A DNA stretch of 26,887 nucleotides from Andeanibacterium sp035497315 (GTDB lineage: Bacteria > Pseudomonadota > Alphaproteobacteria > Sphingomonadales > Sphingomonadaceae): contig DATJDU010000032.1 of the NCBI GenBank assembly GCA_035497315.1, positions 1 through 26,887 of the forward strand, given 5' to 3'. Below are positions 7,085 through 15,709 of the stretch, piece by piece. The notes beneath the pieces were generated by a model. The model was not told where the DNA came from. It made no database searches and saw nothing but the letters and a program-made list of their open reading frames with translations. Both the position numbers and the translations under genes were made by a program. Position 1 is the stretch's first letter, and every line of letters starts with the position of its first letter.

Positions 7085-8605
7085 ATGAACGCCATAGTCG
7101 AAGAAATCCGCGCAGCGCTCTGGTCGGTCTGGAACCGGCGCTGGCTTGCGCTGGCGGTGGCCTGGGCCCTGTGCCTTGCGGGCTGGCTTGCCGTGGCCAT
7201 GTTCCCCAATTCCTATGAATCGAAGGCCCGCATCTTCGTCCAGCTGGACGATGTGCTGGCCCAGCAGATCGGGATCGGATCGGGCAGCCGCAAGAAAGAT
7301 ATCGAACGCGTCACCCAGACGCTGACCAGCGCGGTGAACCTCGAAAAGGTCGTCCGCTCCACCCGTCTTGGCGAAACGGTGACAACGCCGCGGCAGATGG
7401 AAGCGGCGGTGGAAAAGCTGGCCAAGACGATCACGGTCAAGAGCACGGAAGAAAACCTCTTCGAAATCAGCGCCGAAAGCGGCCGCAGCGATCTATCCGA
7501 TGGCGCGAATGCCCAGTTGGCGCAGGATGTAGTGCAAAAGCTGATCGACATTTTCCGCGAGCAGAACCTTGGCGGTTCGCGCGGCGAGATGCGCGACACG
7601 ATCGACTTCCTCGACCAGCAGCTCGCCGACCGGCAGAAGCAGCTTGAAAAGGCCGAGCAGGAACGGCTGGCTTTCGAGGCATCGCATCCCGAAATGATCG
7701 GTGGCGCGGCCGCAATCTCGCAGAAACTTGAATCCACCCGCGCCGAACTGCGCAGCGTGGAGGCTGATCTCGCCGCCGCCCAGAGCGCGCTGGCGGCAGT
7801 CGACGGCCAACTGGCAGGCACGCCGCGCACCATGGTCGTCCCCGGGCAGGTCGGCGGGGCGCAGGGCGCGCTGATGCAGGCGGAGGCCAACCTTGCGGAC
7901 ATGCGTGCCCGGGGGCTGACCGACAACCACCCCGATGTGGTCTCGATCGAGAAGCAGATCGCCTCATTGCGTCAGCAGGCCGCCAAGCAGGGCAATGCCG
8001 GCGGGATACCCAATCCGGCCTATAGCTCGCTCCAGTCGATCCGGGCCGAGCGGACGGCGAATGTCCAGGCGCTGCAATCGCGCAAGGCGGCGCTCAATTC
8101 GGAGATCATGCAGTTCACTGCCAACCAGTCGCTCGAACCGGGCGTGGCGGCCGAGGCTCAGCGCATCAGCCGCGATTACGAGGTGCTGCGCGAACAATAT
8201 GACAAATTGCTCAAGGATCGCGAGGAACTGCGCCTGCGTGGCCAGGTGGAGACCGAGCGCAATGCGGTGAAGTTCGAAGTGATCGATCCGCCGACAACGC
8301 CGCGCTCGCCTTCCGCGCCCAATCGCCCGCTGCTGCTGCTGGGCGTGTTGATGATGGGCATTGGTGCCGGTGCGGGCGCGGGTTGGGGCATAGCGCAGCT
8401 GCGTTCCTCCTTCGCTACCGCCGGCAAGCTCGAAACGACCTTCGACCTGCCGGTTATCGGTACGATTTCGCATGTCACCACCGAGGCAAGCCGCCTGCTC
8501 AAGGCCAGGCGCCTCAAACTGTTCGCGGCCGGGGCAGGGGGGCTGTGCGGTCTCTTTATCGTGCTGCTGGCGGTGGAATTCATCCAGCGCGGCATGGTGG
8601 CCTGA
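7085..8605 (+). CDS. XrtA system polysaccharide chain-length determinant (PCP/Wzz-like)
   Basis: A 506-residue inner-membrane polysaccharide co-polymerase (TIGR03007-like). The Wzz domain begins at the N-terminus with a membrane segment at about residues 20-39 (LALAVAWALCLAGWLAVAMF) and the following SYESKARIFVQLDD. A long periplasmic part rich in coiled coil (about 170-400, with repeated E/Q/R-rich heptads) comes next. The PxxPxxP-type segment DPPTTPRSPSAPNRP precedes a C-terminal membrane segment (LLLLGVLMMGIGAGAGAGW). A third hydrophobic stretch (LFAAGAGGLCGLFIVLLAVEF) ends the protein, so there may be three membrane segments. The kinase is a separate gene 11 bases downstream, as usual for the split Gram-negative XrtA type. 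It should set chain length and link the inner-membrane steps with the OPX protein. Confidence 0.92.
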   Translation: MNAIVEEIRAALWSVWNRRWLALAVAWALCLAGWLAVAMFPNSYESKARIFVQLDDVLAQQIGIGSGSRKKDIERVTQTLTSAVNLEKVVRSTRLGETVTTPRQMEAAVEKLAKTITVKSTEENLFEISAESGRSDLSDGANAQLAQDVVQKLIDIFREQNLGGSRGEMRDTIDFLDQQLADRQKQLEKAEQERLAFEASHPEMIGGAAAISQKLESTRAELRSVEADLAAAQSALAAVDGQLAGTPRTMVVPGQVGGAQGALMQAEANLADMRARGLTDNHPDVVSIEKQIASLRQQAAKQGNAGGIPNPAYSSLQSIRAERTANVQALQSRKAALNSEIMQFTANQSLEPGVAAEAQRISRDYEVLREQYDKLLKDREELRLRGQVETERNAVKFEVIDPPTTPRSPSAPNRPLLLLGVLMMGIGAGAGAGWGIAQLRSSFATAGKLETTFDLPVIGTISHVTTEASRLLKARRLKLFAAGAGGLCGLFIVLLAVEFIQRGMVA

Positions 8606-8616
8606 GGGAGAGGGAA

Positions 8617-9654
8617 ATGACCGAACAGAGCAAGATCCCGCTTCCTCCGAAAGGCGAAGACGAACAGGATGGCAATTCGCTGTTCGAGCGCGCGACTGGC
8701 GCCTTCGATCTTGGCGGCGCCTTCAAGCCTGCCCCCATGCCCAAGAATCTGGCGCAGACGCCTTCGCGTATCAAGCGCTCGTTCAAGGCGCCCGTGGCGG
8801 AGCCGGTGCTGCAGGAAGCTCAGGCGCCGCAATCTCCCGCATCTCAGCCCGCTCCGCAGGCAATGGCACAGCCGGCTGCGCCCGCGCCCGCGGCCCCGGT
8901 CCAGCCGGTTCATTTCTCTGCGGCAAGACATGCCGTCGATCGGGCGCATCTGCGCGAGCAGGGCATGATCGAGCCCGAAGGCGCGGTGACGACCCTGTTC
9001 GAGGAATTCCGCATCGTGAAGCGCGAATTGCTCCAGTCCGCGCGCGAAGCGCAGGCAAAGGGCGCTGGCGCGAGGGCGCAGCGGGTATTGGTCTGTTCGC
9101 CGCTGCCGGGCGAGGGCAAGACTTTCTGCGCCACCAATCTCGCGCTGGCCATGGCGGCCGAGAAGGACAGCGAAGTGCTGCTGGTCGATGCCGATTTCGC
9201 CAAGCCTTCGGTTCTTTCCGTGCTGGGCCTGCCGGGCGGGCCGGGGCTGATGGATGCGCTAGCCGATCCTTCGATCCGCGTGGAAGATTGCGTGATCGGA
9301 ACCGACATTCCCGGCCTGTGGGTGCTCCCTGCCGGCAACCAGACCACGCGCGACAGCGAATATCTGTCCGCCAGCCATACCGCTCAGGTGCTCGACCGGC
9401 TGACGCGGGGCGCGCCCAACCGCATCGTGATCTTCGATTCTCCGCCTGCTCTGGCCGCCTCGCCGGCGGCGGAGCTGGCGAAATATGCCGGACAGGCCTT
9501 GCTTGTCGTGCGGGCAGATACCACCGGGCAGAGCGCGATCGAGGATGCGCTCCAGCTGCTGTCTCACTGCCCCGACATCAAGCTTCTGCTCAATGATGCA
9601 CACTTCAGCCCCAGCGGCCGCCGTTTCGGCTCATATTACGGATACGGAGCCTAA
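8617..9654 (+). CDS. XrtA-associated tyrosine autokinase (BY-kinase)
   Basis: A 345-residue cytosolic BY-kinase (TIGR03018-like). The first 100 residues are a low-complexity Pro/Ala/Gln-rich linker without membrane segments. The ATPase core follows: Walker A SPLPGEGKT (161-169, Lys168), Walker A' LLVDADFAKP (188-197) and Walker B VIFDSPP (271-277). The protein ends in GSYYGYGA, a compact Tyr cluster (Tyr340, 341, 343) that would be autophosphorylated in trans. It is expected to dock on the cytosolic side of the chain-length determinant encoded just upstream and to control polymer assembly by cycles of phosphorylation. The start at 8617 is set by GAGGGAGAGGGAA directly upstream. No dedicated phosphatase gene is visible in the window. 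Confidence 0.9.
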   Translation: MTEQSKIPLPPKGEDEQDGNSLFERATGAFDLGGAFKPAPMPKNLAQTPSRIKRSFKAPVAEPVLQEAQAPQSPASQPAPQAMAQPAAPAPAAPVQPVHFSAARHAVDRAHLREQGMIEPEGAVTTLFEEFRIVKRELLQSAREAQAKGAGARAQRVLVCSPLPGEGKTFCATNLALAMAAEKDSEVLLVDADFAKPSVLSVLGLPGGPGLMDALADPSIRVEDCVIGTDIPGLWVLPAGNQTTRDSEYLSASHTAQVLDRLTRGAPNRIVIFDSPPALAASPAAELAKYAGQALLVVRADTTGQSAIEDALQLLSHCPDIKLLLNDAHFSPSGRRFGSYYGYGA

Positions 9655-9655
9655 G

Positions 9656-11287
9656 ATGCCCCGCACGATCCCTACTGCCTTCACGCTTGCTCTCGGCCTT
9701 GCGGTGCTGCCCGTCAGCGCCCATGCCGAAGAGACGAGCGGCCATCGGAAACAGGTTGACGTCACCCCCTATATCGAGGCCGCACAGGTTCTTTCCGCCG
9801 AGCTTTCTCCGGGGGACGATGTGGTCACCTATACGCGCATCGCCGCGGGGGTGGATGCGCAGATCGTCGGCCGCAATACGGCGGGCGCCCTGTCGCTGCG
9901 CTATGAGCGGCGGATCGGGTGGGATGACAATTCCCCCGATGGCGATCTGATCAGCGGTATCGCGCGCGTTGGCGTGGGTATTATCCCGCAGGCGCTCACT
10001 CTCGAAGCAGGCGGCCTGGCTGCGCGCACACGGGTGGAGGGCAACGGCTCTTCCGTCCTCAGCCCGATCGTGGATAATCCGGGCAACAGCAACATCTACG
10101 CCGTCTATGCCGGGCCCTCGCTCCACACCGATGTGGGCGATCTGGAGGTCGAGGGCCATTATCGCATCGGTTATTCCAAAGTGGAGGAACCCGACGCGCT
10201 GGTGACTGCACCCGGTGCCGATCCGGTCGACGTGTTCGATGAAAGCATCGTCCAGAACGCGCAATTGCGCGTGGGCGCGCGCCCCAACACGCTGCTGCCG
10301 GTAGGTGTGGGTGTGGGTGCCGGGTGGTACCGCGAAGACATCAACAATCTCGATCAGCGCGTTGACGACCGCTATGTCCGCGGGGACGTGTCTCTGCCGG
10401 TCAGCCAGTCGCTCGCGCTGGTGGGCGGCGTGGGTTACGAGGATGTCGAGGTTTCGGCCCGCGACGCACTGCGCGACGAGTTCGACGCTCCGGTGATCGG
10501 CACCGATGGGCGCTATGTCACCGATCCCAATTCGGATCGCCGGATTGCCTATCACACGGATGGGCTGATCTGGGACGCCGGCGTGTTGTGGCGGCCTAGC
10601 AGGCGCACTTCGCTGGAGGCTCATGTGGGGCGCCGCTATGGCTCGATGAGCTATTACGGATCGCTGTCCTATCAGCCCAGTTCGCGCTCCAGCTTCAATG
10701 TCGGCGTCTATGATACGGTGGCCGGGTTCGGCGGACAGCTCAACAATGCGCTGGCCAATCTGCCGACTGAATTCGAAGCGATCCGCAACCCGATTTCGGG
10801 CGATATTGCAGGCTGTGTGGACAGTCTGGAAAGTGGCACCTGCCTTGGCAGCGCGCTCAGCGCCGTGCGTTCCTCCACCTTCCGTGCTCGCGGCGTGGCG
10901 GCCACTTATGGCCACCGCTTCGGACGCTGGAAAGCGGGGCTTGGCGCAGGCTATGATAATCGCAAGTTCATCGCCGCCGAAGATACGGTGCTGGCCGGTG
11001 TCAACGGGAAGGCCGATGAGGTGGTGTGGCTCGCCGCCTATCTCAACGGCCGCCTGGGCGACAACTCCAGCATCTCGACCAATGTCTATGCCAACTGGTT
11101 CAACAGCGATTTCGACCTGTCGAGCAGTTCCATCGGCTATGGTGCATCGGCCGCCTATTACCGCAATGTCACGCAGCATCTGTCGGCCACGGCGGCCGTC
11201 AGCCTCGACGGCGTGAACCGTGACGATGCAGCGCTGGACGACGTTCTGTCGGCCGCTGCGCTGCTCGGCATGCGATATTCGTTCTAA
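9656..11287 (+). CDS. XrtA system outer-membrane beta-barrel protein (TIGR03016-like)
   Basis: A 543-residue protein with a signal peptide (cleavage after VSAHA, near residue 24) followed by alternating amphipathic strands all along its length, such as GALSLRYERRIGWDD, ARVGVGIIPQALTLEAGG and LEAHVGRRYGSMSYYGSLSY. It ends in GMRYSF, a terminal Phe typical of outer-membrane proteins recognised by the BAM complex. This matches the uncharacterised beta-barrel family of PEP-CTERM loci. One loop (about residues 355-430) holds two Cys in GCVDSLESGTCLG, perhaps a disulfide. The ATG at 9656 begins one base after the kinase stop and has GGAG upstream. It follows the OPX, PCP and kinase genes, so an export pore role is likely. 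A 524-residue reading frame on the opposite strand is a shadow of this gene. Confidence 0.85.
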   Translation: MPRTIPTAFTLALGLAVLPVSAHAEETSGHRKQVDVTPYIEAAQVLSAELSPGDDVVTYTRIAAGVDAQIVGRNTAGALSLRYERRIGWDDNSPDGDLISGIARVGVGIIPQALTLEAGGLAARTRVEGNGSSVLSPIVDNPGNSNIYAVYAGPSLHTDVGDLEVEGHYRIGYSKVEEPDALVTAPGADPVDVFDESIVQNAQLRVGARPNTLLPVGVGVGAGWYREDINNLDQRVDDRYVRGDVSLPVSQSLALVGGVGYEDVEVSARDALRDEFDAPVIGTDGRYVTDPNSDRRIAYHTDGLIWDAGVLWRPSRRTSLEAHVGRRYGSMSYYGSLSYQPSSRSSFNVGVYDTVAGFGGQLNNALANLPTEFEAIRNPISGDIAGCVDSLESGTCLGSALSAVRSSTFRARGVAATYGHRFGRWKAGLGAGYDNRKFIAAEDTVLAGVNGKADEVVWLAAYLNGRLGDNSSISTNVYANWFNSDFDLSSSSIGYGASAAYYRNVTQHLSATAAVSLDGVNRDDAALDDVLSAAALLGMRYSF

Positions 11288-11318
11288 ACTATTCGGCCCG
11301 CGCCCGGAGGTAGGGATA

Positions 11319-12509
11319 ATGTTCGACGATTTTTACGGGCTCACAGGAAAGCCGTTCCAGCTTACGCCGGATCCGGCCTTCTATTTCCCCAGCGGGACGC
11401 ACCGCAAGGCGCTGTCCTATCTGCGCTATGGCCTGGCGCAGGGTGAGGGCTTCATTGTCATCACCGGCGAGGTTGGCGCAGGCAAGTCCACTCTGGTCGC
11501 CCATCTGGTCGCCTCGGTCGATCCGGCGCAGCTCACGGTAGGCCAGGTGGTCACCAGCAAGCTCGACGGGGAAGAAATCATCCATGTCGTGGCGCAGAGC
11601 TTCGGCCTGGGGATCGAAGGGCATGACAAGGCCAGCGCGCTTGGCGCGATAGAGGGCTTCCTGCATGAAGAAGCCCGGACGGGTCGCCGCTGCCTGCTGA
11701 TCGTCGATGAATCGCAGAACCTGTCGGTCGCCGCGCTCGAAGAACTGCGGATGCTGTCGAACTTCCAGCTCGGTTCGCACCCGCTGCTGCAGACGCTGCT
11801 GCTCGGCCAGCCCGAATTTCGCGGCATGCTGCAATCCGAAGGCGGGCTGGAACAGCTGCGCCAGCGCGTGATCGCGGCCCACCATCTGGAACCGATGGAT
11901 GCCAGCGAGATCGAACCCTATGTGGTTCACCGCCTGCGCCATGTGGATTGGGACGGGAGCAACCCCTCCTTCGACCAGCGCGTCTTTGCCGAACTTTACG
12001 AGGCTTCGGGCGGCATTCCGCGCCGGATCAACCAGATCGCCAATCGCCTGATGCTGCTGGGCGCGGTCGAGCAGCGTTCGCGCATCGATGCCGCCATGTT
12101 GCAGGCCGTGCTGGCCGAGATGGATAGCGACAATGCCTTCCCGGCGGCCGCGCCCGTGGTCCAGCCGCGCACTGCCGCTCAGGTGGAGCAGGCCGCGGCG
12201 GCAGAGGCTGCCAAGGCTGCCCCGCCTCCGGCCCCGGCGTCGGTTCCCGGCGTTCGCCCCGACGTGTTCGAACGCGCGTTGGCGGAGCGGGACGCCCAGA
12301 TCGCGGAACTGCAGCAGGCGGTTGTCGAGCTATCCTATTCGCGCGACGATGCGCGCGCGGCGGCTGACAGCCCGGAGCTTTCGGCCATGCGTGAGCGCGT
12401 CTCCCAACTCGAAGCACGGCTGATCGAGCAGGAGCGTACCATGCGCCACACGCTGACCATGCTTATCGAGTGGATCGAGAACGACGAAGCGTCGCAAATC
12501 GCGGCCTGA
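11319..12509 (+). CDS. XrtA-associated ATPase, ExeA-like AAA protein
   Basis: A 396-residue AAA ATPase (TIGR03015-like). The N-terminus MFDDFYGLTGKPFQLTPDP is the family signature. Walker A is GEVGAGKST (50-58) and Walker B is LLIVDESQNL (Asp130-Glu131). GGIPRRINQIANRLML marks the sensor/lid region near residues 230-245. A Pro/Ala-rich linker follows, and the C-terminal third (about 310-390) is a predicted coiled coil ending in a hydrophobic helix (TLTMLIEWI). GGAGG nine bases before the ATG at 11319 gives a strong start. Relatives such as ExeA work with membrane secretion machines. Here it probably powers or organises some assembly step of the exopolysaccharide/sorting system; its exact partner is unknown. 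No peptidoglycan-binding domain is present, unlike ExeA. Confidence 0.9.
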   Translation: MFDDFYGLTGKPFQLTPDPAFYFPSGTHRKALSYLRYGLAQGEGFIVITGEVGAGKSTLVAHLVASVDPAQLTVGQVVTSKLDGEEIIHVVAQSFGLGIEGHDKASALGAIEGFLHEEARTGRRCLLIVDESQNLSVAALEELRMLSNFQLGSHPLLQTLLLGQPEFRGMLQSEGGLEQLRQRVIAAHHLEPMDASEIEPYVVHRLRHVDWDGSNPSFDQRVFAELYEASGGIPRRINQIANRLMLLGAVEQRSRIDAAMLQAVLAEMDSDNAFPAAAPVVQPRTAAQVEQAAAAEAAKAAPPPAPASVPGVRPDVFERALAERDAQIAELQQAVVELSYSRDDARAAADSPELSAMRERVSQLEARLIEQERTMRHTLTMLIEWIENDEASQIAA

Positions 12510-12519
12510 GGATGATGAT

Positions 12520-13419
12520 GTGAGCGACGAAGCGCTCCCCCTCAGGCTTGCCGGCCGCGATCTGATCAACGGTCTTTCCGTCGACGTCGAAGACTGGTTC
12601 CAGGTCGGCGCGTTCGAGAATGTGATCGGACGCGGCGAGTGGGATAGCCTTGCAACGCGGGTCGAACGCAATGTGGAGGAAATTCTCGATCTGTTCGATC
12701 AGGCGGGCGTGAAGGCCACTTTCTTCACGCTGGGCTGGGTGGCGCGGCGCAATCGTGCATTGATGCGGCGGATCGCGGATCGCGGCCATGAACTTGCCAG
12801 CCATGGCTGGGATCATGCCCGGGTCCACACGATGGACCGCGCAGCCTTTGCGGAGGATATCCGCAATGCGCGGCAGGAGATCGAGGATGCCAGCGGCGTT
12901 TCCGTCACCGGCTATCGCGCGCCCAGCTTCTCTATCGATGCCCGCACGCCTTGGGCTCATGCCGAACTGGCAGAACAAGGCTATTCCTATTCTTCCAGCG
13001 TGGCCCCGATTGTTCACGATCATTATGGCTGGCGCGATGCACCGCGCTTTGCCTTCCGGCCTGTCGCCGATGCGAGCCTGATCGAGATTCCGGTCACTAC
13101 GGCAGAGTTCGCGGGCCGGCGGCTCGCGGCCGGCGGTGGCGGATTCTTTCGCGTGCTGCCGTATGGCTTTTCCCGCTGGGCGATCCGGCAGGTGAACCAG
13201 CGCGATGCCAGGCCAGCGGTATTCTATTTCCACCCGTGGGAGATCGATCCCGGCCAACCGCGTGTGGATGGCGCTCCGCTCAAATCGCGCTTGCGCCACT
13301 ATACCAATCTCGATGCCATGTCCGGCAAGCTTGGCCAATTGCTACAGGATTTTCGCTGGGGCCGAATGGATGCACTGGCCCGCCACGAGGCCCCGCGCGC
13401 GCTGGAACTGACGGCGTGA
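12520..13419 (+). CDS. XrtA-associated polysaccharide deacetylase (NodB fold, DUF3473)
   Basis: A 299-residue carbohydrate esterase family 4 protein (TIGR03006-like). Motif 1 is LSVDVEDWF (residues 19-27, with Asp22 and Asp25), motif 2 is the metal-binding pair His95/His99 in SHGWDH, and motif 3 is GYRAPSFS. The DUF3473 tail contains FYFHPWEIDPGQPR with a conserved His. It should remove N-acetyl groups from sugars of the exopolysaccharide or its lipid-linked precursor. No signal peptide is visible, which is odd for an enzyme of exported polymer but usual for this subgroup as I know it. The start is GTG at 12520, preceded by GAGGATGA and lying 10 bases after the ATPase stop. The stop overlaps the GTG of the next gene. 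Confidence 0.92.
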   Translation: MSDEALPLRLAGRDLINGLSVDVEDWFQVGAFENVIGRGEWDSLATRVERNVEEILDLFDQAGVKATFFTLGWVARRNRALMRRIADRGHELASHGWDHARVHTMDRAAFAEDIRNARQEIEDASGVSVTGYRAPSFSIDARTPWAHAELAEQGYSYSSSVAPIVHDHYGWRDAPRFAFRPVADASLIEIPVTTAEFAGRRLAAGGGGFFRVLPYGFSRWAIRQVNQRDARPAVFYFHPWEIDPGQPRVDGAPLKSRLRHYTNLDAMSGKLGQLLQDFRWGRMDALARHEAPRALELTA

Positions 13420-14474
13420 ACGCGCCCTTCGCCCTTGCCGGAGAGACTATGCGCTGCGCCGATCTGCGCCAGCCCGACGAGGCTGCGCGGATCGAGGGCT
13501 TCGTGGCCGAAATGGGCGGTAGCCTGTTCCATCGTCCGGCCTGGCTTTCGGCAGTGGAGCAGGGCACGGGTCAGTTGGCGCTGGGCCTTGTCGCGGAAAA
13601 GTGCGGGGCGCTCACAGGCTGGCTTCCGCTCACCCGCGTTTACTCGCCGATCTTCGGCCGGGCACTGGTGTCCAGCGGCTTTGCGGTGGGCGGCGGTGCG
13701 CTTGCCCGGCGAGAGGGCACGGCCCATGCGCTGGCTCATGCGGCCGAGGAACTGGCTTTGCGCCACAGCTGCACCACGGTGGAACTGCGCGGCGGGGTTT
13801 TGCCGGGCGATTGGGACATTCGCACTGACAGCCATTGCGGTTTCGAATGGGAGCTTGCGGCGGATGACGAGGCACAGCTCCTCGCCATCCCGCGCAAGCA
13901 GCGCGCCGAGGTTCGCAAGGGGCTGGACGCGGAGCTGACGGTGCATGTCGGCACCGGGGCCGAGGACCGGGCGGCGCATTATGCCGTCTATGCCGAAAGC
14001 GTGCGCAATCTGGGCACACCGGTATTTCCGCGTAGCCTGTTCGAAGCGACGATGGACGGGCTGGATGCCGATATCCTCACCATCCGCCATCGCGGACGGG
14101 CTGTGGCGAGTGTACTGTCCTTCTATCACGATGGCGCGGTGCTGCCCTATTGGGGTGGCGGCACATTGACTGCCCGCACCTTGCGCGCGAATGACCGGAT
14201 GTATTTCGAGCTGATGCTGCACGCCCGGCGGCGGGGCTGTACCCGGTTCGATTTCGGCCGGTCCAAAACCAATAGCGGGGCGTTCCACTTCAAGAAGAAC
14301 TGGGGTTTCGAGCCGCAGCCGCTTGCCTATGCAAGCTGGACAGCTCCGGGCGCCGAGAAGCGCGATGCCGATCCCACCAGCGCCCGCCATGCTGCACGCA
14401 TTGCCCTGTGGCAGCGCCTGCCGCTGGCCATCGCCAATCGCCTTGGCCCGGTGATCGCACGGGGGCTGGGATGA
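13416..14474 (+). CDS. FemAB-like protein, XrtA/PEP-CTERM system-associated
   Basis: A 352-residue FemAB/GNAT-type protein (TIGR03019-like). Landmarks are GSLFHRPAWLSAVEQ near the N-terminus, the central RKQRAEVRKGLDAELTV, and a C-terminal half with ASVLSFYHDGAVLPYWGGG, a YFELMLHARRRGCTRFDFGRSK block and FHFKKNWGFEP. The last two are typical of the family. FemAB relatives add amino acids from aminoacyl-tRNA to peptidoglycan precursors; the substrate in PEP-CTERM loci is unknown. The GTG at 13416 overlaps the deacetylase TGA (GTGA) and is chosen for coupling. An in-frame ATG at 13449 with GGAGAG just upstream is an equal rival and would shorten the protein by 11 residues. The TGA overlaps the glycosyltransferase ATG (ATGA). 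Confidence 0.88.
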   Translation: MNAPFALAGETMRCADLRQPDEAARIEGFVAEMGGSLFHRPAWLSAVEQGTGQLALGLVAEKCGALTGWLPLTRVYSPIFGRALVSSGFAVGGGALARREGTAHALAHAAEELALRHSCTTVELRGGVLPGDWDIRTDSHCGFEWELAADDEAQLLAIPRKQRAEVRKGLDAELTVHVGTGAEDRAAHYAVYAESVRNLGTPVFPRSLFEATMDGLDADILTIRHRGRAVASVLSFYHDGAVLPYWGGGTLTARTLRANDRMYFELMLHARRRGCTRFDFGRSKTNSGAFHFKKNWGFEPQPLAYASWTAPGAEKRDADPTSARHAARIALWQRLPLAIANRLGPVIARGLG

Positions 14475-15709
14475 GCGGCGAAATCCTGTTCCTGGCGCAT
14501 CGCCTGCCTTTCCCGCCCGATCGGGGGGACAAGATCCGCTCGCATCACATACTCAAAGGGCTGGCCCGACTTGCCCCGGTGCATGTTGCAACCTTCGCGG
14601 ATGCCGACAGCGATTGGGAACATGAGGGTGAACTGGCCGCCCTGGCCGCCAGCCATTGTCTCGTAAAGCGCGGGAAGCCACTGGCCCTGGCCGGTGTAGA
14701 GGCGCTTCTGCGCGGTGAAGCAGTGAGCCTTGCCGCCTTCAGCAACGCAGCTCTTTCCCGCTATGTGGACGAAGTGCTGAAAAATCGGCCGATCTCGGCG
14801 ATCTACGTCTTTTCCGGCCAGATGGGCCAATATGTGCCCGAGAGCTATTCGGGGCGCCTTGTGGTCGATCTGGTCGACGTCGACTCCGCCAAGTTCGAGG
14901 CTTATGCCCGCACCAAGGCAGGTCCGCGTGCATGGATCGATGCGCGTGAGGCGCGTTTGCTGCGGGCAGAGGAAGAACGTCTGGCCAGTCGCGCCGCTGT
15001 GACCCTGCTGGTAAGCGATGCGGAGGCAGAGCTGCTACGCTCCCGCCTTTCAGAGCCAGCACGGGCCCATGTACGGGCGCTGGGCAACGGGATCGACACG
15101 AAATACTTCAATCCCGCCGCAATCCTGCCCCTTCTCGTGATGAAGGAGGAAGAGGTTCCCCACATTGTCTTCACTGGTCAGATGGATTACGCGCCCAATG
15201 TCGACGCGGCGATGCGGGTTATCCGCCATATCCTGCCTGAACTTCGCCGGGACTGGCCGAAGGCTCAGTTCCACATCGTCGGGCGGGCGCCGGTGCGCGA
15301 ATTGCTTGGGTATGACGGGCGGGATGGCGTGCGGGTTTGGGGCGAAGTCCCCGATGTCCGCCCCTTCCTTTCCGGGGCGGATGTCGCCATCGCACCTCTC
15401 AGCATTGCGCGGGGCGTCCAGAACAAGGTGCTGGAGGCCATGGCAATGGCATGTCCCGTAGTGCTCACACCCGGTGCAGCAACCGGCATCGATGCGCAGG
15501 AGGGCGTCCATTTCCTGGTCGAGGAGAGCGATCACGGGCTCGCCGCCAGAATCAAGGCCGTGCTCGCCGATTCCATGGCGGCAAAGGGGATTGGCAAGGC
15601 TGCCCGGGAATTCGTGATCGAACAGCGCAGTTGGGATGCCATGTTAGCCGACTTGCCCGCGATAATGGGAATGCCAGACCCGACCGAGGCGCGGCGCGAT
15701 GCAGCGTGA
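14471..15709 (+). CDS. XrtA system glycosyltransferase (TIGR03087-like, GT-B)
   Basis: A 412-residue GT4-like glycosyltransferase. The N-terminus reads ILFLAHRLPFPPDRGDKIRSHH, a signature of the PEP-CTERM/EpsH1 sugar transferase group. Further on are LVVDLVDVDSAKF, GNGIDTKYFNP (the junction between Rossmann domains), VFTGQMDYAPNVDA, AQFHIVGRAPV and the donor-binding SGADVAIAPLSIARGVQNKVLEAMAMACPVV. The EX7E-type acid lies in LEAMAMACPVVLTPG. It probably adds a sugar from a nucleotide donor to the growing lipid-linked repeat unit at the inner face of the membrane. The start overlaps the FemAB-like gene by 4 bases and the end overlaps the exosortase gene by 11. It is the only glycosyltransferase in the window, so others must lie elsewhere. 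Confidence 0.92.
   Translation: MSGEILFLAHRLPFPPDRGDKIRSHHILKGLARLAPVHVATFADADSDWEHEGELAALAASHCLVKRGKPLALAGVEALLRGEAVSLAAFSNAALSRYVDEVLKNRPISAIYVFSGQMGQYVPESYSGRLVVDLVDVDSAKFEAYARTKAGPRAWIDAREARLLRAEEERLASRAAVTLLVSDAEAELLRSRLSEPARAHVRALGNGIDTKYFNPAAILPLLVMKEEEVPHIVFTGQMDYAPNVDAAMRVIRHILPELRRDWPKAQFHIVGRAPVRELLGYDGRDGVRVWGEVPDVRPFLSGADVAIAPLSIARGVQNKVLEAMAMACPVVLTPGAATGIDAQEGVHFLVEESDHGLAARIKAVLADSMAAKGIGKAAREFVIEQRSWDAMLADLPAIMGMPDPTEARRDAA

Noticed and set aside
9605..11179. A 524-residue open frame antisense to the beta-barrel gene
   Set aside because: High G+C shadow frame: no recognisable domain, His/Ile/Arg-rich composition, and the sense strand encodes a convincing outer-membrane protein with signal peptide and terminal Phe.
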